64,000 bases of DNA from Paralithodes platypus. Taxonomy: Eukaryota > Arthropoda > Malacostraca > Decapoda > Lithodidae. Shown here piece by piece: positions 30,738 through 42,344 of this stretch. Location of the stretch: contig CM064517.1 of assembly GCA_032716605.1 (NCBI GenBank), forward strand, positions 27,690,106 through 27,754,105. The letters run 5' to 3'. The notes beneath the pieces are model-generated. The model had not been told where the DNA came from and ran no database searches. It worked only from the letters and a program-made list of their open reading frames with translations. The position numbers and the translations under genes were made by a program. Each line of letters starts with the position of its first letter. Within the stretch, counting starts at the first letter, position 1.

Positions 30738-31887
30738 AGGTAGAGAATAAGGTATAAAGGTATATAGGTAAATAAGGTATAAAGGTATATAGGTAAATAA
30801 GGTATAAAGATATATAGGTAAATAAGGTATAAAGATATATAGGTAAATAAGGTATAGGTAAATAGTATAATATAGTATAAGGTATAAAGATATATAGGTA
30901 AATAAGGTATAAAGATATATAGGTAAATAAGGTATAAAGGTATATAGGTAAATAAGGTATAAAGGTATATAGGTAAATAAGGTATAAAGGTATATATGTA
31001 AATAAGGTATAAAGGTATATAGGTAAATAAGGTATAAAGGTATATAGGTAAATAAGGTATAAAGATATATAGATAAATAAGGTATAAAGGTATATATGTA
31101 AATAAGGTATAAAGATATATAGGTAAATAAGGTATAAAGATATATATGTAAATAAGGTATAAAGGTATATAGGTAAATAAGGTATAAAGGTATATAGGTA
31201 AATAAGGTATATAGATAAATAAGGTATAAAGATATATAGATAAATAAGGTATAAAGATATATAGATAAATAAGGTATAAAGGTATATAGATAAATAAGGT
31301 ATAAAGATATATAGGTAAATAAGGTATAAAGGTATATAGGTAAATAAGGTATAAAGGTATATAGATAAATAAGGTATAAAGATATATAGGTAAATAAGGT
31401 ATAAAGGTATATAGGTAAATAAGGTATAAAGGTATATAGATAAATAAGGTATAAAGATATATAGGTAAATAAGGTATAAAGGTATATAGGTAAATAAGGT
31501 ATAAAGGTATATAGATAAATAAGGTATAAAGATATATAGGTAAATAAGGTATAAAGGTATATAGATAAATAAGGTATAAAGATATATAGGTAAATAAGGT
31601 ATAAAGGTATATAGGTAAATAAGGTATAAAGGTATATAGATAAATAAGGTATAAAGGTATATAGGTAAATAAGGTATAAAGGTATATAGGTAAATAAGGT
31701 ATAAAGGTATATAGGTAAATAAGGTATAAAGGTATATAGGTAAATAAGGTATATAGATAAATAAGGTATAAAGATATATAGATAAATAAGGTATAAAGGT
31801 ATATAGATAAATAAGGTATAAAGATATATAGATAAATAAGGTATAAAGATATATAGATAAATAAGGTATAAAGGTATATAGATAAAT
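30738..31887. repeat. 25-bp minisatellite (GGTATAAAGGTATATAGGTA)
   Basis: About 46 units of GGTATAAAGGTATATAGGTA plus AATAA, alternating between G and A at two positions (AAGG/AAGA, AGGT/AGAT/ATGT). The minus strand stays open for 424 codons because no frame of the unit has a stop; it reads YLYTLFIYI repeats and is not a gene. Confidence 0.96.
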
Positions 31888-31943
31888 TTGACCAGCTTCC
31901 AGATTCCAGCAGTGAGAGGATGGCGGTCTGGATGGTAGTGGGT

Positions 31944-32344
31944 TTAAGGGGGTAACTACTCGCTTTTTATGGACCTCCTTCTCCCTCGTGTTTAGCATAT
32001 TAGTTATGAGATTTTAAGACGTTCCTTCCATTAGTTTGGCGATTTTAATACCTTTCGCCCCATTTTGTTGTCAATTTCAAGAGCTTTCGTGCCATTTAGG
32101 TCTCGATTTTTCCTGGCGAGCGATAGTGAGCCTGTAATTGTAAGAGGAAATTTTTCTATCAAAAAATGTACAAATTTATCTTGAAGGGGGGTCTAGGGGA
32201 TGTTTTTTTTAAAGCTTGATGGAGGTCTAGCGAGGAAACTAAAAAAGTATATATAAAATACATACATAATACATACATAATACATACATAATACATACAT
32301 AATACATACATATATAGACCAAAAACCAAGCAGTTCCCCCTTAA
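31944..32344 (+). mobile_element. Family A TTAA element with small internal array
   Basis: 401 bp from TTAAGGGGGTAACTACTCGC to GCAGTTCCCCCTTAA. The CCGG hairpin is lost (GAGGAAATTTTTCT). At 32247-32315 it contains six or so ATACATACATA units, in the same place where the 4541 copy holds its AACCGACC array. Confidence 0.88.
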
Positions 32345-32721
32345 GGGCGAGGTGGGGTGGGGGATAGCTGGTGGTTGTACTGGAGTTGTCTAAATGGGTG
32401 CTATGTTTTATCCAGATTCCAATAGCGGAGGCTGGATTGGTTTGATTTAAAGTTGCGGTAGCTGTGAGAAATAGGTGATGACTATAAATGATTTGTCAAA
32501 TAACCGCTATATTTTTTCCCTAATTTCTTAAGTTTCCTGAAATTATTTATAAGGATTAGGTGGAGAAGATAGTCGAGGAAAATACGTGGATGCGATTGGA
32601 TTAGGGGGGACTGTAATAGTTAGTTTCGAGCCGCCTCCAAATGTTAGTGAATTGGGAGAATTCTGCCGCAGGAAGCAGGTTCTGCAAAGTCGGCTGCGCT
32701 TAGTAGGTTTGGCTAGGTTTA

Positions 32722-33047
32722 TTAAGGGGAGGTCTCCATTTGAGTTTTTTTTTTCTTGACCCCTTTCTCCCTCATGTTTAGCCCCATTGTTTTTGATATT
32801 ATAAAACGTTTGCCCCATTAGTTTAGCGATTTTAAGAACTTTCACCCCATATTAAGACCTTTTGTGCAATTCAGGTGTCAATGTTATCCTGGCGAGCGAT
32901 AGCGAGCCTGTAATTTAAGAGGAACCGGCCTTCGGCCGGGACATTTTTCTACCGAAAAATGTACAAATTTATCTCGAAAGGGACTCAAGGGGGTGTAATT
33001 TTAAGCTTGATGGAGGCCTAGGGAACAAACTAAATACCTCCCCTTAA
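32722..33047 (+). mobile_element. Family A TTAA element
   Basis: 326 bp from TTAAGGGGAGGTCTCC to ACCTCCCCTTAA, with perfect CCGGCCTTCGGCCGG (32925-32939) and CATTTTTCTACCGAAAAATG hairpins. A block before ATATTAAGACC is shortened. Confidence 0.92.
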
Positions 33048-33177
33048 GTTAGGTTAGGTACAGGAAATAGTGTAGGTTCAGACGAGTCTGTGTTCGGTCG
33101 AGTTCTCCTAGGGGTCGACTTCTCTTGTTTTCGTCCGTTTAAAGTGGTTAGCTTATTTAAAAAGTTGAGATTGTTGG

Positions 33178-33403
33178 AGAGTGTGATGTATCAGTTGGAG
33201 AGTGTGATGTATCAGTGTGATGTATCCGTGTGAGAGTGTGATGTATCAGTGTGAGAGTGTGATGTATCAGTGTGAGAGTGTGATGTATCAGTGTGAGAGT
33301 GTGATGTATCAGTGTGAGAGTGTGATGTATCAGTTGGAGAGTGTGATGTATCAGTGTGAGAGTGTGATGTATCAGTGTGAGAGTGTGATGTATCAGTGTG
33401 AGA
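33178..33403. repeat. 21-bp minisatellite (GTGTGAGAGTGTGATGTATC)
   Basis: About ten units of GTGTGAGAGTGTGATGTATC plus A, with TTGGAGAG variants. The short frames across it encode only ESVMYQC-type repeats. Confidence 0.95.
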
Positions 33404-34130
33404 GAAATATCGAAGGGAGACTAGAATGGGAATGATTAGCTTCTTACAGAATCCAATGGACAAGTCTGGTTATTTGTTTACGGCTGAGTTGCAACAGAAA
33501 GTTATAGACACCATATGGAACTTTGGACTTGTTCCGTATGTGTTGGTGAAACTCAATGTGGTTGAGATGAAATGATGCTGGGTTGAGCAGCTATACAGGT
33601 AATATACGTGTCAGGCTTAAAACAAAAGTAATACCAAAAATATATCATAGGTAATAAAGTTTGGAGCCGCAGTATCCAAAGGCATTCCAATATCCACAGG
33701 AGTCCGGATGAGATATGTTATGGGTTGCAGAGGAAAAGATGGGTGTAGAGGAGCGCATGTAAAAAGATTATCGAGGAGAGGTTGGAACGAAGATAGTGAG
33801 TTGCTTCAAGATTGTAGTAGTGACAGTAGTTTTTGGAGGGTTTATATGAATTCAATGCATGGGTGATCTAAGCATGTGGGGATGTTAGAGGTTATAATTT
33901 TAAAGGAAGAAAGAAGTCGTTGTATACTAAAGGGGTTAATTATATAGGTTGAAATGCAAGGCAAACAAAACTTAAGAATGAACTATGTTGAAATCGACGA
34001 TAATACAGTAATATAAGAAAATGTAGCCTAAAAAACATGGATTGAATTATATATGTAGATACAAACAACAAGCAAAGATACAAAGAAGTTCATATATTTT
34101 GTCTATATAAACATAAGCTACGAGTAAAAA
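33404..34130. other. Unique AT-rich sequence
   Basis: No gene or regular repeat is seen. TTACAGAATCCAATGG and TTGCTTCAAGATTGTAG faintly echo a motif found at 29927, 30311, 31893 and 32412. Confidence 0.45.
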
Positions 34131-34132
34131 AG

Positions 34133-34305
34133 TTCTCTCCTGGATGACCTAGATGTGTGTGAATTTGTTTTTGTGTTTGTGTGTCCATTGTTTTCTGTTG
34201 TGTTGTCCTTATTCTGGCTCTGTCTAGAGTCGGCTACCCCCCCCCAACACAAATAGGAACAGTAGGGATTGGGCTTGAGTATATAGATAGATAGATAGAT
34301 ACATA
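34133..34305 (+). mobile_element. Short retroelement with (GATA)n tail
   Basis: Begins TCTCTCCTGGATGACCTAGA and ends AGTCGGCTACC...GGGATTGGGCTTGAGTATAT followed by GATA repeats. A minus-strand copy lies at 51850-52006. No clear pol III box is seen, so it may be a SINE or a 5'-truncated LINE end. Confidence 0.65.
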
Positions 34306-34598
34306 GAAAAAAGATAAAACCCCGAGCTAAATAGCAAAAGAAAATATGATGCCAGCTTGGAACTGGTCAGCCGAGACAAAAATGATGAGTGGTTATGGGA
34401 TCCAGGAAAATGTGAGAGAAGTTGTGTAGAAGATGTGTGTCCCGAGCCTTCACACTTACCACTGTCCTCTTCAACATCGAGGTCGCTCTATAAATCACCT
34501 TAATGACTTTACCGTACTTGGGTTTCCTATCGAGCCTATATGATCTGGTGTAACCCAAGTTACCTACAATCTCCTTCGTTCCCCTCCACATCCCTTCA

Positions 34599-34654
<56 letters not shown>

Positions 34655-34908
34655 CCCTGAAGTTCAAAATTAGTAGTATATAATATCTACTTCAATATCT
34701 AATACAGAATTCCAAGTAAAATATTTTAAATTCAACTTTGGTCCAATTTAACACTAGCGTATGGTTCATGGAGGCAGACAATTTGGTGGGAATGGCAGGT
34801 GGGAAGAGAGCCTTCTTCTGTACAGTTCTAATCTTTCATCTAATATAAATTACCGACTTAGATATTTTTATTACGGATTGCCTATTACGCACCACAAGGT
34901 CTGAGCAG

Positions 34909-34975
<67 letters not shown>
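34599..34975. repeat. Two (CT)n microsatellites
   Basis: (CT)n at 34599-34651 and 34912-34972, separated by unique AT-rich sequence. Confidence 0.96.
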
Positions 34976-35147
34976 GACAACCCAGAAAAATATTGTGTTT
35001 CCTGCGACGACGGGTTTGGAGAAGAAGAGTGGAGTGGTGGTGGTGGTGGGAGTGCCCCCTTCGCGAGAGAGAAGACTCCAGCCACATTGTTTCTTTCGGC
35101 CTTCCATTTCCGACCCCTGATGTTCATTTGTCTTCTCCCTCGGCAGT

Positions 35148-35296
35148 TCTGGGGTGGGGAGGGGAGGGGAGGGGAGTGGACGGGATGGGAGGAGAGAGAG
35201 AGAAACAGGAAAGCTAAAGTGAGGAGGGGGGGGGGGGGGGGGGGGGGGAGAATGAAGAAATATGGCAAGAAAAGAGAGAGAGAGAGAGAAAAAAAA

Positions 35297-35331
<35 letters not shown>

Positions 35332-35400
35332 CAAGAGCGAGTGAGAGTATTATAAAGAGAGAGCAGAAATAGAAAAATCAAGAACGAAAGAAAACGAGAG
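35148..35400. repeat. Poly-G and (GA)n purine tract
   Basis: GGGGAGGGGAGG text, a G run of about 24 at 35227-35248 and GA repeats to about 35345. The G-run length is probably unreliable. Confidence 0.9.
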
Positions 35401-35636
35401 CAAGCGAGAGAAGATGTGTGTCTAATGGGGAGAAAAATGACAAGGAGGGGGAGACTGGCCAAGATCCCAAGAAAGATGCTAGAAAAATGAGTCTCGGTTA
35501 CGCTGGTTGGGCTTCAGAGTGTCTTGGGGTGAAATGGGCTTGAAATTCGAAGGAGAAATTTATTGTTTTTCGTGATCGGCCATTTTTCTTGGAGGGGAGA
35601 TCAAGTACATTAATCAACGAAGAGGCCAAGATGCCA

Positions 35637-35851
35637 TTAACCCCTTCTTTACCGGTTATGTATTTTTAATTATATTCTTGCTATATTTAGACGATTTTGT
35701 GCAGTTGAAGAAGGATCTGAAATAGTAAAAAGGGTTAAGTGAGATAGTTCGAAGCTTGTTAATTGCTGGAGACTCTTTTTAAACTGAATAATATCGTCTA
35801 ATAGTAGCCAGAATAGAGTGAAGAGGACGGTACCGGCACAGAAAGGGTTAA
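35637..35851. mobile_element. Family C palindromic TTAA element
   Basis: 215 bp from TTAACCCCTTCTTTACCGG to GCACAGAAAGGGTTAA. Arms hold ATATTTAGACGATTTTGTGC on the left and AATATCGTCTAATAGTAGCC on the right. Confidence 0.85.
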
Positions 35852-36003
35852 AAGAGGGAGTCTTTTTATATTTATCCGTAAAGAGGATCATTGTTCATCA
35901 CAATAGATCACTTATGCTTTATATATAAAAAATCGAATCTATTCAACAAAAGGCTATCCTTAACACGCATAATTTAAAAAGGGGAAATAATTAATTAAGA
36001 GGG

Positions 36004-36383
36004 TGGATGGGACTCGTTAGCCTTGGTCGGCAACTCATCTAGGGGAGACAACCTTATACAAATCCGGGTGGATGGGACTCGTCAGCCTTGGTTGGCAACC
36101 TGTCTAGGGGAGTAAACCTGATACAAATCCGTACTGCTTACCTAAGGGTAAGGCAGGTTAGTGGATGGATTAGCCTAACACCACTGTAGCAAAATAGTGC
36201 TAACAAGATACACAGAGGGCCTCGGAGTCGGACGGATCCTAAATTGAGTGATCAATCCTGTAAGTCCTTCACTAAACTGGCTCGGGTTGTCCCTCTCACA
36301 GGGAATAGGTCCGCTTGGGGGCATTCTGTGTATGGCCACCCTCGTGCGGGAAGTAAGGCGTCCGGCAATAGATAGATAGATAG
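36004..36383 (+). mobile_element. SINE-like element sharing the RTE-like LINE 3' end
   Basis: About 380 bp between near-perfect duplications (ATTAATTAAGAGGG at 35990-36003 and ATTAATTAAAAGGG at 36384-36397, 13 of 14 identical). The 5' part is a doubled unit of about 65 bp starting GGTGGATGGGACTCGTYAGC. The 3' end reads TGGCCACCCTCG, GGCGTCCGGCAATAGATAGA and matches the LINE end at 52818-52865. No coding sequence. It may be an internally deleted LINE copy or a SINE using that LINE's machinery. Confidence 0.75.
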
Positions 36384-36519
36384 ATTAATTAAAAGGGTAT
36401 CAGTTGCATCAACTGCCAAAATAATTAATGTTATTAATCAAAAGGAGATTAATTAAATTTATCAACAAAGACAAATATGTTCACCAAAAGAGGTTAATTA
36501 CATTGACAAACTAGAGAGG

Positions 36520-36695
36520 CACTAGGGAGACCGCATAACTTTGTCTACGCTGGTGGAAGTATGCTCTCTACCGATCGCTTCCCAAATTGAATCACTTTTT
36601 TCTTGGCATATATCCCATCTGTCCACCACATTTCGTGAACATCGGTTCTTAGCGTTTTTAGATATCTTGTTTACAGACAAACAGACAAACGGAGA

Positions 36696-36730
<35 letters not shown>
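36520..36730 (+). mobile_element. Retroelement 3' end with poly-A
   Basis: CCACCACATTTCGTGAACAT, CGGTTCTTAGCGTTTTTAGA, TATCTTGTTTACAGACAAAC followed by about 34 A. This TTTCGTGAACATCGG...GATATC...ACAAAC wording is common at 3' ends of arthropod retroelements (from memory). No open reading frame. Confidence 0.4.
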
Positions 36731-36732
<2 letters not shown>

Positions 36733-36749
36733 AAATTCATAAGCAGGGG

Positions 36750-37030
36750 TAATTAGATACAATCACCATAAACACAACAATAACCATTATAACGTAGCCT
36801 ACCACCATAACACCATAACACCATAACACTTAACATCAACACTACACTACAGTATATCTTCATTATCGCCCTCACCATAACCATAAACACCAAACGAACA
36901 ACCATGGGTCCAAACACTCGTATCACCATAGTACTAACCATTACCATCACCACAATATCACTATAACTAACAACTAATAACTAACCAACACCATTACTCA
37001 CAACTAGCCACCACTACAACCCTTCCCTAT
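36750..37030. other. CCAT/ACCATAACA-rich low-complexity sequence
   Basis: Degenerate ACCATAACACCATAACAC words without a fixed period, leading into the 100-bp array. Confidence 0.6.
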
Positions 37031-37400
37031 CACCACCACCACCAATATCTAAACCATCACCACCACCATCACTAAGTCCACTTTCACCATCACTACCTAA
37101 CTCACCATTACTCAACAACTAACACCCTTCCCCATCACCACTACAATCTAAATCATCACCACAACCATCACCACATCCACTTTCACCATCACTACCTAAC
37201 TCACCATTACTCACAACTAACACCCTTCCCCATCACCACTACAATCTAAATCATCACCACAACCATCACCACATCCACTTTCACCATCACTACCTAACTC
37301 ACCATTACTCAACAACTAACACCCTTCCCCATCACCACTACAATCTAAATCATCACCACAACCATCACCACATCCACTTTCACCATCACTACCATACTCA
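37030..37400. repeat. About 100-bp tandem repeat, 3-4 copies
   Basis: Units contain CATCACCACTACAATCTAAA, TCATCACCACAACCATCACC, ACATCCACTTTCACCATCAC and TACCTAACTCACCATTACTC. The leftmost unit is more diverged. Confidence 0.9.
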
Positions 37401-37432
37401 CCCCTATCACCACCAGCACCCTCCCAATGGTC

Positions 37433-37565
37433 GTATACTCGTGATGGTGACTCCCTTTGCGGTCGTGGTGTCCCCCCTCAGGCCGAGTTAAGGGAGCTCT
37501 TAGGGGGGATAAAGGGAGATAATGTGGCTACTGGGGACAGACAGGGAGCAGAGGAGGAGGGAGAG
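37433..37565. repeat. Direct repeat flanking the CAC array, left copy
   Basis: CGTATACTCGTGATGG, AGGGAGCTCTTAGGGGGGAT and AAAGGGAGATAATGTGGCTA recur at 42045-42175 on the far side of the CAC/CAT array, in the same orientation, about 90% alike by eye. Confidence 0.85.
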
Positions 37566-37626
37566 GGATAGAAAGGAGGAGGAGGAGGATGGAGAGGGAT
37601 AGAAAGGAGGAGAAACGACAGCACTA

Positions 37627-37839
37627 TTAACCCTTCTGTACCGATGCCGTCCTATAAACTTTATTCTGGCCATTATTAGAACATTGAATTCAGTTTAAAA
37701 ACGGCCTCCAGTAGTGAACAGGCTTCGCACTATATCACTTAGCCCTTTTCACTACCACAAATCCGTCTTAAACGGCTCAAAATCGCCTAAATATAGCAAG
37801 GATACAAATTAAAAGACGTCGCCGGTACAGAAGGGGTTA
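37627..37839. mobile_element. Family C palindromic TTAA element
   Basis: 213 bp from TTAACCCTTCTGTACCG to GGTACAGAAGGGGTTAC. The arms (TTTATTCTGGCCATTATTAG and TCGCCTAAATATAGCAAGGA) are more diverged than in other copies. The right TTAA has become TTAC. Confidence 0.82.
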
Positions 37840-40800
37840 CCGATTATGACAACCGCCACCACACTAACTACCATTACCACCACCACCACCAAAGTAACAA
37901 CCAATACCACTACCATCACCACTACCACCAAGACATTGAACATCATCATCATCACAATCCTTTAATACCACCACCATCACCATAACCACGACATATATTG
38001 AACACAATCACCACCATCACCAAGGCACTGACCACCACCATCACCAAGGCACTGACCACCACCACCACCATCACCAAGGCACTGACCACCACCATCACCA
38101 TAACCAAGGCACTGACCACCACCATCACCAAGGCACTGACCACCACCACCACCAAGGCACTGACCACCACCACCACCACCATCACCAAGGCACTGACCAC
38201 CACCATCACCAAGGCACTGACCACCACCACCACCACCATCACCAAGGCACTGACCACCACCATCACCATCACCAAGGCACTGACCACCACCATCACCAAG
38301 GCACTGACCACCACCATCACCAAGGCACTGACCACCACCACCACCAAGGCACTGACCACCACCACCACCACCATCACCAAGGCACTGACCACCACCACCA
38401 CCAAGGCACTGACCACCACCATCACCACCATCACCAAGGCACTGACCACCACCACCACCAAGGCACTGACCACCACCATCACCAAGGCACTGACCACCAC
38501 CACCACCAAGGCACTGACCACCACCACCACCACCAAGGCACTGACCACCACCACCACCAAGGCACTGACCACCACCACCACCATCACCAAGGCACTGACC
38601 ACCACCATCACCAAGGCACTGACCACCACCACCACCATCACCAAGGCACTGACCACCACCACCACCACCATCACCAAGGCACTGACCACCACCATCACCA
38701 AGGCACCGACCACCACCACCACCATCACCAGGCACTGACCACCACCACCACCAAGGCACTGACCACCACCATCACCAAGGCACTGACCACCACCACCACC
38801 AAGGCACTGACCACCACCACCACCACCATCACCAAGGCACTGACCACCACCACCACCACCATCACCAAGGCACTGACCACCACCACCACCAAGGCACTGA
38901 CCACCACCACCACCATCACCAAGGCACTGACCACCACCATCACCAAGGCACTGACCACCACCACCACCATCACCAAGGCACTGACCACCACCATCACCAA
39001 GGCACTGACCACCACCATCACCATCACCAAGGCACTGACCACCACCACCACCATCACCAAGGCACTGACCACCACCACCACCAAGGCACTGACCACCACC
39101 ATCACCAAGGCACTGACCACCACCACCACCAAGGCACTGACCACCACCACCACCATCACCAAGGCACTGACCACCACCATCAGCAAGGCACTGACCACCA
39201 CCACCACCAAGGCACTGACCACCACCATCACCAAGGCACTGACCACCACCACCACCATCACCAAGGCACTGACCACCACCATCACCAAGGCACTGACCAC
39301 CACCACCACCAAGGCACTGACCACCACCATCACCATCACCAAGGCACTGACCACCACCACCACCATCACCAAGGCACTGACCACCACCACCACCATCACC
39401 AAGGCACTGACCACCACCACCACCAAGGCACTGACCACCACCATCACCAAGGCACTGACCACCACCATCACCAAGGCACTGACCACCACCACCACCACCA
39501 TCACCAAGGCACTGACCACCACCACCACCAAGGCACTGACCACCACCACCACCATCACCAAGGCACTGACCACCACCATCACCAAGGCACTGACCACCAC
39601 CACCACCATCACCAAGGCACTGACCACCACCATCACCAAGGCACTGACCACCACCATCACCATCACCAAGGCACTGACCACCACCACCACCATCACCAAG
39701 GCACTGACCACCACCACCACCAAGGCACTGACCACCACCATCACCAAGGCACTGACCACCACCACCACCAAGGCACTGACCACCACCACCACCACCATCA
39801 CCAAGGCACTGACCACCACCATCAGCAAGGCACTGACCACCACCACCACCAAGGCACTGACCACCACCATCACCAAGGCACTGACCACCACCACCACCAT
39901 CACCAAGGCACTGACCACCACCATCACCAAGGCACTGACCACCACCACCACCAAGGCACTGACCACCACCATCACCATCACCAAGGCACTGACCACCACC
40001 ACCACCATCACCAAGGCACTGACCACCACCACCACCATCACCAAGGCACTGACCACCACCACCACCAAGGCACTGACCACCACCATCACCAAGGCACTGA
40101 CCACCACCATCACCAAGGCACTGACCACCACCACCACCATCACCAAGGCACTGACCACCACCACCACCATCACCAAGGCACTGACCACCACCACCACCAC
40201 CACCAAGGCACTGACCACCACCATCACCAAGGCACTGACCACCACCACCACCATCACCAAGGCACTGACCACCACCACCACCATCACCAAGGCACTGACC
40301 ACCACCACCACCACCACCAAGGCACTGACCACCACCATCACCAAGGCACTGACCACCACCATCACCAAGGCACTGACCACCACCATCACCATCACCAAGG
40401 CACTGACCACCACCACCATCACCACCATCACCACCATCACCAAGGCACTGACCACCACCATCACCATCACCAAGGCACTGACCACCACCACCACCATCAC
40501 CACCATCACCAAGGCACTGACCACCACCATCACCATCACCAAGGCACTGACCACCACCACCACCAAGGCACTGACCACCACCACCACCACCATCACCAAG
40601 GCACTGACCACCACCACCACCAAGGCACTGACCACCACCACCACCACCATCACCAAGGCACTGACCACCACCACCACCATCACCAAGGCACTGACCACCA
40701 CCACCACCACCATCACCATCACCAAGGCACTGACCACCACCACCACCACCATCACCATCACCAAGGCACTGACCACCACCACCACCATCACCAAGGCACT

Positions 40801-42040
40801 GACCACCACCACCACCACCATCACCATCACCAAGGCACTGACCACCACCACCACCACCATCACCATCACCAAGGCACTGACCACCACCACCACCATCACC
40901 ACCATCACCAAGGCACTGACCACCACCATCACCATCACCAAGGCACTGACCACCACCACCACCAAGGCACTGACCACCACCACCACCATCACCAAGGCAC
41001 TGACCACCACCACCACCAAGGCACTGACCACCACCACCACCACCATCACCAAGGCACTGACCACCACCACCACCATCACCAAGGCACTGACCACCACCAT
41101 CACCAAGGCACTGACAACCACCACCACCAAGGCACTGACCACCACCACCACCATCACCAAGGCACTGACCACCACCATCACCAAGGCACTGACCACCACC
41201 ACCACCATCACCAAGGCACTGACCACCACCATCACCAAGGCACTGACCACCACCACCACCAAGGCACTGACCACCACCACCACCATCACCAAGGCACTGA
41301 CCACCACCATCACCAAGGCACTGACCACCACCACCACCATCACCAAGGCACTGACCACCACCATCACCAAGGCACTGACCACCACCACCACCATCACCAA
41401 GGCACTGACCACCACCATCACCAAGGCACTGACCACCACCACCACCATCACCAAGGCACTGACCACCACCATCACCAAGGCACTGACCACCACCATCACC
41501 AAGGCACTGACCACCACCACCACCATCACCAAGGCACTGACCACCACCATCACCATAACCAAGGCACTGACCACCACCATCACCAAGGCACTGACCACCA
41601 CCACCACCAAGGCACTGACCACCACCACCACCAAGGCACTGACCACCACCACCAAGGCACTGACCACCACCACCACCACCACCAAGGCACTGACCACCAC
41701 CACCACCACCATCACCAAGGCACTGACCACCACCACCACCAAGGCACTGACCACCACCACCACCACCATCACCAAGGCACTGACCACCACCACCACCAAG
41801 GCACTGACCACCACCACCACCAAGGCACTGACCACCACCACCACCACCATCACCAAGGCACTGACCACCACCACCACCATCACCAAGGCACTGACCACCA
41901 CCATCACCAAGGCACTGACCACCACCACCACCATCACCAAGGCACTGACCACCACCACCACCAAGGCACTGACCACCACCATCACCAAGGCACTGACCAC
42001 CACCACCACCAAGGCACTGACCACCACCACCACCACCATC
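37840..42040. repeat. CAC/CAT satellite with AAGGCACTGACC unit, about 4 kb
   Basis: From about 38009 the word AAGGCACTGACC is followed by a variable number of CAC and CAT triplets, giving unit lengths of 18, 24, 27, 30, 33 bp and more. Almost every length change is a multiple of three, so one long minus-strand frame (37952-42082, 1376 codons, GGGGGQCLGDGGG) and a second (38725-42042, VVVSALVMVVV) stay open. A single 1-base loss near 38729 shifts all frames. I regard these frames as artefacts: pure triplet repeats, no signal or conserved domain, no composition shift from the flanking simple repeats. Confidence 0.95.
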
Positions 42041-42044
42041 ATAC

Positions 42045-42175
42045 TCGTATACTCGTGATGGGTATACTCCCTTGTCGGTCATACTGTTCTACCTCAGACC
42101 TAATAAAGGGAGCTCTTAGGGGGATAAAGGGAGATAATGTGGCTACTGGGAACACACAGTAAAGGGAGCATAGGA
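42045..42175. repeat. Direct repeat flanking the CAC array, right copy
   Basis: Second copy of 37433-37565 (CGTATACTCGTGATGG, AGGGAGCTCTTAGGGGGATA, AAGGGAGATAATGTGGCTAC). Confidence 0.85.
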
Positions 42176-42344
42176 GGAAGAAGATGATGACAAAGAATAC
42201 GACGAGAAGGATGAGGATGATACAGAAGAATAAGAGGAGGAAGACTAGTACATATGAATTATAAATGAACATCCCTTCCACCACCATAACATTCCCTACG
42301 ATATGCACCCAACTACCACCAACATGTTCACTAGAAGAAGCTAT

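Noticed and set aside
30724..31998. A 424-codon YLYTLFIYI-rich frame that could be read as a membrane protein
   Set aside because: It is a 25-bp AT-rich satellite without stops in any minus frame; the hydrophobicity is a by-product of codon content.
33041..33060. TTAGG-type telomeric repeat (GTTAGGTTAGGTA; also near 47790)
   Set aside because: Only two units occur, with no array.
37952..42082. A 1376-codon minus-strand open frame, glycine-rich with QCLGDG repeats
   Set aside because: It is a read-through of a CAC/CAT triplet array. It has no domain or signal peptide, and other frames of the same array are equally open.
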